DNA from: Rotaria sp. Silwood1
Lineage: Eukaryota; Rotifera; Eurotatoria; Philodinida; Philodinidae
Direction of reading: 5' to 3'
Assembly: GCA_905250075.1 (NCBI GenBank)
Contig: CAJNOP010000686.1
Coordinates: 51,100 to 115,099 of the forward strand
DNA length: 64,000 nucleotides
Shown here: positions 1 to 10,264 of the stretch, piece after piece
Layout: each line of letters begins with the position of its first letter
How positions within the stretch are numbered: position 1 is the first letter of the stretch
Translations under genes and position numbers: made by a program
Notes under the pieces: generated by a model
Database searches by the model: none
What the model was told of the DNA's origin: nothing
The model's input: the letters and a program-made list of their open reading frames with translations, nothing else

Positions 1-139
1 AAAAAAAAAACTTCATTTTTCTGAGTAGGAAGTGTAGGTATCAAAATATAATATGAAGAATTTTTGCTTTGGAATGTAAGAAATAATTTTCATATCAGTT
101 TGACTCAGTACAATCAGGATTATGAATAAATTATAATTA

Positions 140-1030
140 CATGAGGCACTAGAAAAAATTTTTTTCACTCGGCTCTTTTAAAAGACTTGACTAAGAAGTA
201 ACTATACCACTATAATGCTCAGAGATATTTAGGATTATGTAAAAAATTTTAGACTTCTAAATCTTGTAGTCTGTCATTTCTTTTGTATCAGTAAGGCAGG
301 TTACATAGTAATGTCTTTGTGTGTCAATTTTCAATCCTTTAATAAGTTGTATTAGAAAAAAAAAACTACATCATAAGATGCAGCGTGCGAAGCTCTGCAA
401 TTTACATCCGACGACTTTTTTTTTTATTGTTGCACGTTTTGATTTCAAAACGAAGAAAACTTTTACCAACGACATTCCGGACGTACAACAACTATATTTT
501 TTTTTGCACAGAATGAGCTTTCTTTTTCTTATTTCACCTTTTAACCATCTAATATGTTTTCTTAAATAAAAACAAAGTATAACGAAAGATGCAACGTGAA
601 AAGTTCTACAATCTGTATAGACGATAAAAACATGAAACAAGAACAAAGAAATTTCTCGTTCGTGTGTTATTTGTTCGCAGCGTTGAAATTTGATCGCTCA
701 AAACTTTATCGATTTTGAGAGCAAAATATGCAACTATCAAAAAAAAACGGTCTTATGCAAATTGTAGAGCTTTGCACGTTGCATCTTGTAATGTCTTTTG
801 TTTTTTAATACAACTTATTAAACGACTGTAAATTGATATACCAAACATGACCACTAAACCCGTTATGCGTTATATTAGAAATCATGTATACATAGTGCAA
901 AAGAAATGATAGACTACAAGATATGAAGTCTGAGATTTTGTACATAATCCTAAAATATCTCTGAGCATTATAGTGGTATAGTTACTTCTTGGTCAAGTCC
1001 CGGGCGAAAAACCTTTTCTAGTGCCTCATG
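140..1030. mobile_element. Tc1/mariner-like foldback element (MITE) with TA target duplication
   Basis: The left end (catgaggcactag...) is repeated in inverted orientation at the right end (...ctagtgcctcatg). The arms stay recognisably complementary for over 200 bp, for example around positions 180-290 and 895-1000. A TA dinucleotide lies directly outside each end (138-139 and 1031-1032), as expected for Tc1/mariner integration. No transposase is encoded, so it is a non-autonomous copy. Inside, a motif beginning aagatgca recurs near 375, near 590 and, inverted, near 760-790, which suggests that the element formed by internal duplication. It lies upstream of the helicase 3' exon, probably within that gene's last intron. 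Confidence 0.8.
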
Positions 1031-1384
1031 TATTTATTTCGGTAGGTTATTGATCATACTTTTGAGTTGATTGTTATTAAAGTTTTACATAAAACATTTA
1101 CGAAGTTTTATGTTCCTGATTCATATTTATATTATAAAGACAGTTTTCTATTTCTACTCAATTATTATCCTACTATTAGATATGCAAAAAAAAGAAAATA
1201 CACAGGCATGCAGCCTGAAGAGGTTCATAACCTGTCATAGACTGTTTGGATCTCTGATTTGTCATTTCAATAATTCTTAATGACTAGGTGTGCACCAGTG
1301 CCAGTAACTAGGTGCTCAGTCCGACTGGATACTTAGTCACTTGACGTTTATTCCGCCAATCGATCAGTCTTCCCTCTTTTCTAA

Positions 1385-1480
1385 GGATGCGGGTGTGGGG
1401 ATTGGTTTGATGTTGGTATGGGTGTCGTTATTGCCATTCTAACCATTCCCGCATCCAAACAACATCCACACCCACACCCT
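1385..1480. repeat. telomere-like G-rich/C-rich hairpin
   Basis: A degenerate TGTGGG-type stretch (ggatgcgggtgtgggg) is followed after about 40 bases by its complement, ending cacccacaccct. It sits inside the foldback element at 1287-1886. Confidence 0.6.
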
Positions 1481-1721
1481 ATAGTATTCTAAATTATAAG
1501 GATTGATATATAGAAATATATGATTAGCCAATGGATTCAGTATCATAACTTATATCACTACTTCAACAGCCTAAAAATCACTGTATGACAATATACTAGA
1601 AAAGAAAGTACTACTCGACTAATGGACTAAAGATCAAAGGACTCAGTACCCAGTCGCGACTGGATCTCAGTCCGACTGGGATTTAGTTCACCAGTCAGAA
1701 CTGGAACTGGTGCATCCCTAT

Positions 1722-1879
1722 CAGTGACGTAGCCAGAAACTTTTTTAGGGGGGGGGGGGATCGCTATGTAGAAAAACTGTTTTCCAGCTGGAAAAATTCG
1801 ATCGACCCGTACCCCCCTCCAGGTGTTTTTGTTATTCTGGGGGGACTGATCCTCCCATTCCCCCCTGGATACGTCGCTG
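1722..1879. mobile_element. hAT-like MITE with perfect 8-bp target duplication
   Basis: The termini are imperfect inverted repeats (cagtgacgtagccag at the left; ctggatacgtcgctg at the right). The 8-mer atccctat occurs exactly before (1714-1721) and after (1880-1887) the element, the length diagnostic of hAT insertions. The target is the right terminus of the foldback at 1287-1886, so this insertion is the younger one. The interior has C- and G-homopolymer runs and no coding sequence. Confidence 0.75.
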
Positions 1880-2133
1880 ATCCCTATTAATGACTATTGA
1901 TTAAATATTCATGAGAAGATCGATTTCATATTACACGTTAGTTTATCATCAACTCAATATAGTTAGTGTTAATGGAATAAGTATCTCACTGTTAGTATTT
2001 ACATTAATATTGCATATTCTTACTACCACCGATATTCTGCCGTAGGATGATAACCGATTATTTAAGTAACAAACTAGGATAGGTTTTTATTCAGTTTGAA
2101 TTTCATGCGAAATTTATTTTTTTGTAAGATTGA

Positions 2134-2456
<323 letters not shown>

Positions 2457-2858
2457 AATTATTATTTTCGAAAATATTTATCAATAAGATAAATTTTTCG
2501 TATTTGTTTATGAATTGATTTTTGTTTTAACTATTAGACACATAAAATCTAAAATCAATATTTCGAAGGTTTGATGATTGCAGAAAAAACTCTCTGTATT
2601 CTTTCAAATGAAATTCTCAGAAACATATATATCGGATGTTGGATATTTTTTTTAGAAACTTCATACTCATCGTTCGTTCATAGAATGTTCAAAATGATTT
2701 TAAAAAAACTATCTCGTTTTTCTAATTTTGAGGAGTAATATATACATATATTACTCATTTCATTGAAATTTGAAGAAAATTATATTTGTTATTGAAATTA
2801 ATTTCAGATTGAATTCTTATCCGTTCCATAAAAAAAAAATCTTAGTCAAAATTAAAGA

Positions 2859-5032
2859 ATGAGTACAACAACTGGTATGTATTATATTGATAATAAATTT
2901 TTATACTCTTTCATTGTTGTTGTTTTTTAAGAAGCAACAGTATTTGATCCATGTTCAGGATGTGAAATGCCATGTTCTATACATGCTTGTTATCCATCGG
3001 AAATTTCAAAAGACATTGATCAAGGTAGTATGATTGGTTCAGTTGAAAAACATCGTCGTCATTTATGTATTGGTCAATCAATTCCACCATCACAATGGCC
3101 AAATGATATAAAAGATTTAAAAGGTGATTATATTGCTGAATTATTACGTGTTTTAAAAGAAAAAAAAGATTCTATTGGTTATGCTGTTAAATTATCATCA
3201 GCATCAGTTGTTACAACAGCAACAACAACAACAGATAATCCATCACATATAGCTGATTGGTATGTTTTTCCTGATCAAATTAAAATAGCTAATGTTAATA
3301 TTGAACAAATTGAACAAGTTATACAAACATTATTTGTTGATGATGAATCAATTATTAAAATTAAAGATAAAACAAAAACAATTGATGAACAACTTAAAGC
3401 AGATAATAATTTACCTGCTTTTGATGATAATATTCGTTGTGAAAGATTACATGGACTTTGGTTACTTGTTTGTTGTCATTATCAACGTGATCGACGATGT
3501 GGTATGTTAAATATTGAAAGAAAACAATGTTGATATTCTCAATCTTTTCCCTTTTTGAGATAGAAGATGATTGAAAATTTATATCGATTTTCTTATCGTA
3601 TGATCTATTCATTTATAATAAATTCGATGATTAAAATATATTTTCTTCTACGTATATTAGTATATATTGATAGTGGCGAAACCAGGATTTTAACGGTGGG
3701 GGGCTCAGCTAGTCGAGTTCTTAGTCGATGGTGAGGCTCGTAAAAGTGTTTAGCTGACGCGGCTTTGCTCGATGGTGGGACTTAGTCCCATCTGGCCACC
3801 CCTGGTTACGCCCCCAGGTCCACTGTTCCGATCGCCGGAACCATTTGTTTTCCGGCAGCGGATCCTATAGATTCCGTTGGTTTTCGGTCGGCTCCGTTGA
3901 CTTCCGACGATTTCTTGGCTACAGGATTCCGGTCCAGTTTCCGTCGGAAAAATTCCGTTAAGTTCTGCAAAATTTCGACCAGGAATTCGTCGGAAATCGA
4001 CGGGACCGATGGAAACTGATCGGAATCTGGACCGGAATCCTGTAGTAAAGAAATCGTCGGAATTCAACGGAACCGATCGGTTCCGACGTACCGAGCTTGA
4101 CCTGGACCACTATATATTGATTAAAAATCAATTTGTTTAATAAGAGAAAAATTATTTATGTGTAAAATTTCTAATGTTTTTTAATAATAATAATAAATTT
4201 ATATTGAAATTAATGTTTTTTGATTATATGAATTAATAAAGTATTTATTTTCATACTTTTAGGAGTTATTGGACCAATGATAGTTGATGAAATTGAAAAA
4301 TATGTTCGAGAAGTAGATCTTATCGATAAAGTTCATTGGTTAAAAATCAGTCATGTTGGTAAGTTATTATCATTCTAATTATCTGATTTTTCAAGATTAA
4401 AATTAATAATATATTTTCTTATACGTCTTCAAACATCTCTATATGTTTTAGTCAAAAGTCTAAAGTTGATCCACAGATTTTTGACTCTAGAATAAGATGT
4501 TTATACATAGGTTATCTAAAATTCTGTTGACATTTCAATAGAACTTAAGAATAACTAATTTTGTTTTCTTTTTTTTTTCGTATTCAACTAATCAATCCGC
4601 AAGACAAAACATATTATTCTATTTAACTCGCATTTATACAATGACCTTGTTTTCAATGATATTTTATTGAATCTCATAATTTTAACATGAACATTTTATA
4701 TGTAGCATACTTGCGTTTACAATCGCATGTGTAATCAGTTGTTAAATTCAATTCAGACATTTTCTTTAATTATTAGTTTGTAATGCACATATCTAAAACT
4801 TTTCAAATATTAAATTCAGAAAGTCATTTAAATCATAACTTTATATTTTTTTTTTTATTAAGGTGGTCATAAATTTGCTGGTAATGTAATTGTTTATCCA
4901 TCGGGTACATGGTATGGTCGTGTTTTAACTTGTCATGTTCCAGTATTAATTGATGCATATATATCATCATCGGAAGATTTAAAATCAAAATTAAAACCTC
5001 TTTATCGTGGACATTTAGATACGACTTGGTAA
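2859..5032 (+). CDS. Apd1 / sucrase-ferredoxin-like [2Fe-2S] protein
   Basis: Exons 2859-2874, 2932-3501, 4263-4358 and 4863-5032 join in phase into a 283-residue protein. It belongs to the sucrase/ferredoxin-like (thioredoxin-like ferredoxin) family that includes yeast Apd1 and Aim32. The N terminus has a CSGCEMPCSIHACYP cysteine cluster. The C-terminal domain contains CGVIGP, HVGGHKFAGNVIVYPSG and WYGRV, the family signature. In Apd1 two cysteines nine residues apart and two histidines four apart hold the [2Fe-2S] cluster; here C186/C195 and H226/H230 have exactly that spacing, so cluster binding is a reasonable inference. Known members are implicated in redox homeostasis; a substrate cannot be inferred. 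The first exon is only 16 nt, ending at a gtatgt donor. Intron 2 (761 bp) holds a composite transposon insertion. The ATG at 2859 is the only start that splices in phase to the large exon. Confidence 0.88.
3672..4110. mobile_element. composite hAT-like foldback element in intron 2 of the Apd1-like gene
   Basis: The direct repeat tatatattgat flanks the insertion (3661-3671 and 4111-4121) and contains an 8-bp hAT-type duplication. The outer ends begin agtggcgaaaccagg and end ctggaccac. Inside there are two separate foldbacks: about 3672-3812, closed by cccctggttacgcccc, and a GC-rich one of about 300 bp (3812-4110) with long complementary arms rich in ttccgacgatttc and caggattccggtcc. It is much GC-richer than the surrounding DNA. 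A short reading frame inside it is incidental. Confidence 0.7.
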
Positions 5033-6403
5033 AGCAAAAAAAATAACAATAAAATTAAATAACATCGATTTTTTTTATTTGTAATTGTTGTCTTTGTGAT
5101 AAAATTTATTGACTTCCCTGATTTTTGTTTTTTGTTTTTTTTCTTAACATAAACATCGAATGAAAATATGATTAGCAAATACCCATATATATATTATCTG
5201 AGAAGAAATTTTTTTTTTTTTGTTTAATATTAATCATCAAATTTCTTTTATGTCATAATTAAAGATAATTTCTTGTATGTTTTATGTCTTAATATAAAAA
5301 CTACGATTGACATAACTATAATGATTGACTTAAACCTGTTTCCAATCGTCTTGTCCTTTTGTTTCCCTTTTTTTTCCTTCTTTTATGTATGTGTTGTTCG
5401 CTTGATCTTTAATCATTCAGGAAAGGAAAAGAAGTTTGTTGATAGACAAGAAAATTTTCCTTTTCCTATTCCTTTTCTTCAAATATATATATAGTTTTTC
5501 TCTTCTTCACCAAATTACCTAAATAAAGTCATCAATCAAAACGAATTCATTTCATAATACTCTCTCTTGTGTATATATATATATATATACCCGATCTCCG
5601 GTTCGAATATCAACAACAATAGCAGCTGCATTGACAACAATAATAAGTGCATAGTTAACGACGAATCTATATTTTTTTTAAACGTTCATTTTCCTGTTTT
5701 TCTTTCATCTTTATAAAATAGAAATAAAAAAAAAAAGAAGTGATCGTCATCGACGAGAACTAATACACAAGAAAAGGTAATAAAACAAAATCTTTTTATA
5801 GCAATACTTATTAAAGATAAAAGCATTAGCCTTTCAGTATTTAACAACAAACATATTAGCCTAGTGTTTATCCTAAATGTTACTAAAATCTTCTAACCAT
5901 TAATCTTTTTTGCTGTTTTTTGTGTCCCATAAGGTCATAATCATTCATATATATTTCTTAAGATCATGCCTATAGAAATGTCGCAACAAGAAATCATTAT
6001 AGAAAATTTCATCTATAATAGTTATAAATTATCTGCTCTTGTTTTTTGTGAGTTTTATCATAAAAGACTAATCTCTTTTAATATATGGGGTTACTTTTGC
6101 TTTTTACTGAATTTGATGAGCATATATATATATATATTTTTTTTCTTTTGCCTAGAAATTTATCATTCCCATTTACTATAGAACTACAACATACATATAA
6201 ATTATCAGAAAATTGGAAGTTCATATAGTACGCTTGTAATACAATTATCATGATTGCCTATACATCACTTGAATGTAATAGCTTTGAACTAAAAGATTGT
6301 CATCACTATAAAAACTAAGCATTATAACAAATCATTTCCTGAAAGACATTTCAAGAATAAATATATATATATACATGCAATTTCTGTCATTTATTTGGTT
6401 CAA
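5033..6403. other. intergenic, no gene seen
   Basis: AT-rich spacer between the Apd1-like gene and the receptor gene. It contains (TA)n runs near 5570 and 6120 and poly-T tracts. No conserved reading frame or RNA gene was recognised. Confidence 0.5.
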
Positions 6404-9008
6404 ATGAAAGAAATGTTGCATGATCGTTTTTTCTATTTTTATTATTGTTTATATCTTTTATTACCTATATTAATTGTTGGTAATGATGATTTTAATAATA
6501 AAATGAATGAAGAAACACAATTAATACGTATGCTTTTAAAAGAAAAAGATTATTTAAAAAATGTTCGTCCATCACAAACAGTTATTGTTGATATACGTTT
6601 TGTTTTTAATCAAATAATATCAATGGTTGAAAAAGAACAAATTATTGTTACAAATTGTTTTGTTGATCAAAAATGGACAGGTAATATAATAAAAAAAAAA
6701 GATTTATCGAAAATATTTTAATGTATGTATATGTTTGTTAATAAATAAAAATTCATTTTCTAGATTCTCGACTTATTTGGAATCCATTAGATTATAAAAA
6801 TATTACTTGGATACGAATTCCAGCCGTTTCTGTTTGGTAGAAAATTTAAATTCGAGATTTGACTAAAAAACTTTATTCTATTTAGGTATCCGGATACATT
6901 TTTATATAATACGGCTGATAATGCTGGTTTTCTTCTTCCACAAGATTCACAAAATGTAATTGTTAGTTACAATGGTACAATATTTTGGCCATTACCTTTA
7001 GCACAATTACGTACACGATGTCGAATGACTATTAAACATTTTCCATTCGGTACATATGTTTATTTTGATAAAATTTTTGAATATTAAAAAAAACATTTAG
7101 ATCAAATTTGCTATTTTTATTGATAGCGTGACAAAAAAAGAAAAGAAATATACATCACTAAATGTATTTATTCTTTTTTTGACATTTTCTATTAGTTGTC
7201 ATGCAATCGAACCATATTTCACAGTTTATATTAATAATAATAATAATAATAATAAGTTTTTTATTTATATATTTTTTTTTATTAGATGAACAAACATGTG
7301 ATATGATATTTGGTTCATGGAGTCATACAAGTTCATTAATACATTATAGATTTTGGGAAAAATCACCTGAATTACCACAATATACACCAAATAATGAATG
7401 GAAATTATTAGCTGTTGCACAATCAATAAAAACTGTTCAATATCCAAATTGGGTTGAACCAGATACATTTTTTGAAATTAATTTTACTATATTAATTGTA
7501 CGAAAACCTTTACAAGCTATTTATAATACTGTTGTACCTGCATTAATGTTAACAATATTAACACTTGTATCATTTTTTGTAAGTTTTAAGTTTTCATATA
7601 TATATACAAGGTGGTCCAAAAGTTACCGGTCAGTCTTAAATTGTGAATAACTTTTAATAGGAACAAGATTTAGACCTGCGATTTTCATCATGCGAAAGAA
7701 CGATGTTCGGACCATCGATTTACATAATATTCACTAAGACGAAAGATGCATTTTCATATTGACATTTTTTTTTTTTTGTTTGTGTATTTTCGCAATAATC
7801 TCCATCTCAAATTACGCCAAAATATAACTCAAATCATCCATTTTTTCCTATATAATTATTACTTAATGCATTATTCCGTCGACCTCTTTTCTCAAGTGAA
7901 CTTTCGAAAAATGGGTGATTTGAGCTACATTTTGGCGTAAATACACAAACAAAAAAAAGAATGTCACTATGAAAAAGTATCTTTCGTCTTAGTGAATATT
8001 ATATAGATCGATAATCCGAATATCGTTCTTTCAAATGATGAAAATCTTATATCTAGATCTTGTTCCTATCAAAATTTATTCGCAATTTAAAACTAACTTG
8101 TAACTTTTGGACTATCCTGTATTAATTTTCTTTGTTAATAGATACCTTTTGCACAAGAAATGCAAATTGGTGAGTTTTATAATTCTTAAAAGAATATTTA
8201 ATTAGAATTTTTATTATTTATAGGTATTAGTATTATGTTAGCTTATTCCGTATTTAGTTTACGTTTATCTGAAGATGTTCCATCTCAAAGTGATAGTGTA
8301 CATTTAATAAGTTTATATTTAACTATTTGTATGTTCTTCTCATTATCAGCAATGACTTGGTTTGCTATAGCAAATAAATTACGTGAAAAAAAACGTTTAC
8401 CTTATTGGCTTCGTTGGTTAGCACTTGATTATATTTGTTGGATTGTATGTGCAACAAGTATGCATAGAAAAGCAGTACATACTGCTGCTAAACAACAATC
8501 AAAAATTTCTACAATGACACCATCAACACCAATTACAATTCCATTACAACCATTAATAACAACAAATTCAATTGAAAATTCAAATAAATCATATTCTCAA
8601 CAAATATCTTTACCAAGTAAAATTACACATCATACACAAACAGATAATATTCAATGTATGAATGAAATAAAAACTACACCAAAATTATGGATTCGTCGAA
8701 CATTATCAAATACACAATCAACAATATTAAATGGATCTGAGAATAGAAAACATATGACTCATATAATTAAAAAATCTCATCAAATAAAAAATTCATCATT
8801 AACAAAAATTCAAGAAAGTTTATATGCTATACATATAATTAATCGTTTAGTTTTTTTTATGTTTCTTTTTATTGTTATCGTTATTAATATTTATACATGG
8901 TTTATATATTCACGAACAGTTCAAACAAAATTATTTGATAATCAAACAATATGGACATGTTTTGATGAATCTCGTCTTGAAGTTATTAATTGTAATGAAA
9001 CATTTTAA
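6404..9008 (+). CDS. nicotinic acetylcholine receptor-type Cys-loop ion channel subunit
   Basis: Exons 6404-6680, 6764-6836, 6886-7049, 7286-7578, 8142-8169 and 8224-9008 splice in phase into 539 residues. The order is: hydrophobic signal peptide (residues 1-25); ligand-binding domain with WYPDTFLYN (loop A), the Cys-loop C162-x13-C176 with FPFDEQTC, and FGSWSH (loop B tryptophan); TM1 about 247-269; pore helix TM2 about 273-297; TM3; a long serine/threonine-rich cytoplasmic loop; and TM4 near 496-518. The loop C segment has no vicinal Cys-Cys pair, so it is a non-alpha-type subunit that probably needs a partner for agonist binding. In TM2 the 9' leucine (L284) and 20' glutamate (E295) are kept, but position -1' is Gln and 0' Glu, and 17' is Arg, all unusual. 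A 513-bp MITE sits in intron 4. The 28-nt exon 5 is confirmed by phase on both sides. Confidence 0.9.
7607..8119. mobile_element. mariner-like foldback MITE in a receptor intron
   Basis: The ends are inverted repeats (caaggtggtccaaaagttac at the left, gtaacttttggactatcctg at the right) flanked by TA at 7605-7606 and 8120-8121. The arms remain complementary for about 200 bp, for example the aacaagat...tcgttctttc blocks. The terminus resembles the ggtgtcccaaaagt-type ends of mariner elements. It has no transposase and lies wholly within intron 4 of the receptor gene, leaving the splice sites intact. Confidence 0.82.
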
Positions 9009-10264
9009 GAAATTTTTTGTTTGTCCTATTTATAAAATAAATAAATAAAAAAAAAAAAGAAACGAATGTACGAACATTTTTTTATTTATCAACTTCAACT
9101 TGTCAAGTGTAATAAAAACTTATTGATATCTAATCGTTAGATAATTAAAAATATTAATATCTCATATGTAAAATTTACATGTTATCTAACATAAAGATTA
9201 TCAACAATAATAACAAAATATAAAGCGTTCTTTAAAACAAAAGAAATATATATATATATATATTTGCATTGTTAAATGAGAAAAGAGCAATAAATCGAAT
9301 ATATTCAATAGTAAGAAAAAGAATTAGTAAAAAGAAACAAATAAAAACTAAATGTAGAAATAAATCATCGTTTTTCAAAAGAGTTTTAACTAATATACTG
9401 CCATTTGTACAAGTATTTGCAAGATTAACCTTGTTTTTTATGAATAAATTAAGCGACTTCTAAATACTTAAGGTTTATTCAAACTCAATAATATTATTGC
9501 TTGAATGGAATTGATATTTGATCAACGTAATCAAATGTGTCATATGCATGTCAATCTCGAAAAAAAACGTCATTGAATCAAATATTCATCGATAAAAAAA
9601 TGAAAAGAAATATAGGAAAATTATTTTTTTTTTTCTTCTAAATGTCTGATAACGGTGATATTTCTTTTATATTAAAAGGGTTGTTCGTGACCAACATTCA
9701 TAAAAAAAAAGAAGCACACCTGAGTATTTATTCATTCTCTCTTGAAAAAAAAAGAAAAAAGAAATAATAATTTGCAGTTCGATTATCAGTAAAAACTCTT
9801 TCTATGTCAATAGAATCTCTAAGTAAAAAGAAAAAAAAAAAAAAAAAATTTTAACCACAACTTCCCACTTTTCTAAATCCTACACAGTATGTTCTTTTGT
9901 TGTTGTTTTGTATGCTTTGAATAGTGTCGACGCAGATGGAATTTATTTTTATTGATCGAGCGAGAGTGTCGGTTGTAAAGGACAACAAAAAAAACACCGG
10001 TAGAAACCGAGACGGGAGCGACAAAGACACAGAAAAAAAATATATTGTGGTAATAGGTAGAAGTAAGAAAAAAAAGAGAGAGAGAGAGAAAGGAAGAAGG
10101 TGAGCAACTGGAATTTTGTCGATTACTTTTGTTCGTCTTGAAGTTTCTTTCACTATAATAAAAGTATTAGCAATACGATGGAATAGAAAATTTACATTTT
10201 TTTTTTTTACTTTTATTTTAGTTTTTTTTGTATCAATCAGTACTTTTCTAAGAAACAAAAAAAA
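9009..10264. other. intergenic, no gene seen
   Basis: AT-rich spacer before the intermediate filament gene. It holds a (TA)n run near 9247, several homopolymer A tracts (for example 9830-9848) and a purine-rich gagaga tract near 10075-10090, about 180 bp upstream of the start codon. A promoter for the filament gene presumably lies here, but no core motif could be assigned. Confidence 0.45.

Larger units (their letters stand above)
1287..1886. mobile_element. foldback element with 10-bp direct repeats, host of a nested MITE
   Basis: The inverted ends pair a left copy starting ggtgtgcaccagtgccagt with a right copy ending actggtgcatccctat. The matching 10-mer ttaatgacta lies on both sides (1277-1286 and 1887-1896) and contains a plausible 8-bp hAT-type target duplication. 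The element holds a telomere-like hairpin near its centre and a second, smaller element inserted at its right end. No coding capacity is seen. Confidence 0.65.

Noticed and set aside
371-646. Open frames on both strands within the first 700 bases
   Set aside because: They lie inside a foldback MITE and change frame between its arms; no family features.
3750-4067. 105-codon minus-strand frame
   Set aside because: It is the GC-rich arm of an intronic foldback element translated; the complementary arm would encode the same on the other strand.
5590-5612. ggttcgaat resembling a tRNA B box
   Set aside because: No A box or acceptor stem can be folded around it.
5966-6181. Possible upstream exon of the receptor gene starting with ATG
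   Set aside because: It ends in a stop, has no signal peptide, and the ATG at 6404 already gives a good signal peptide.
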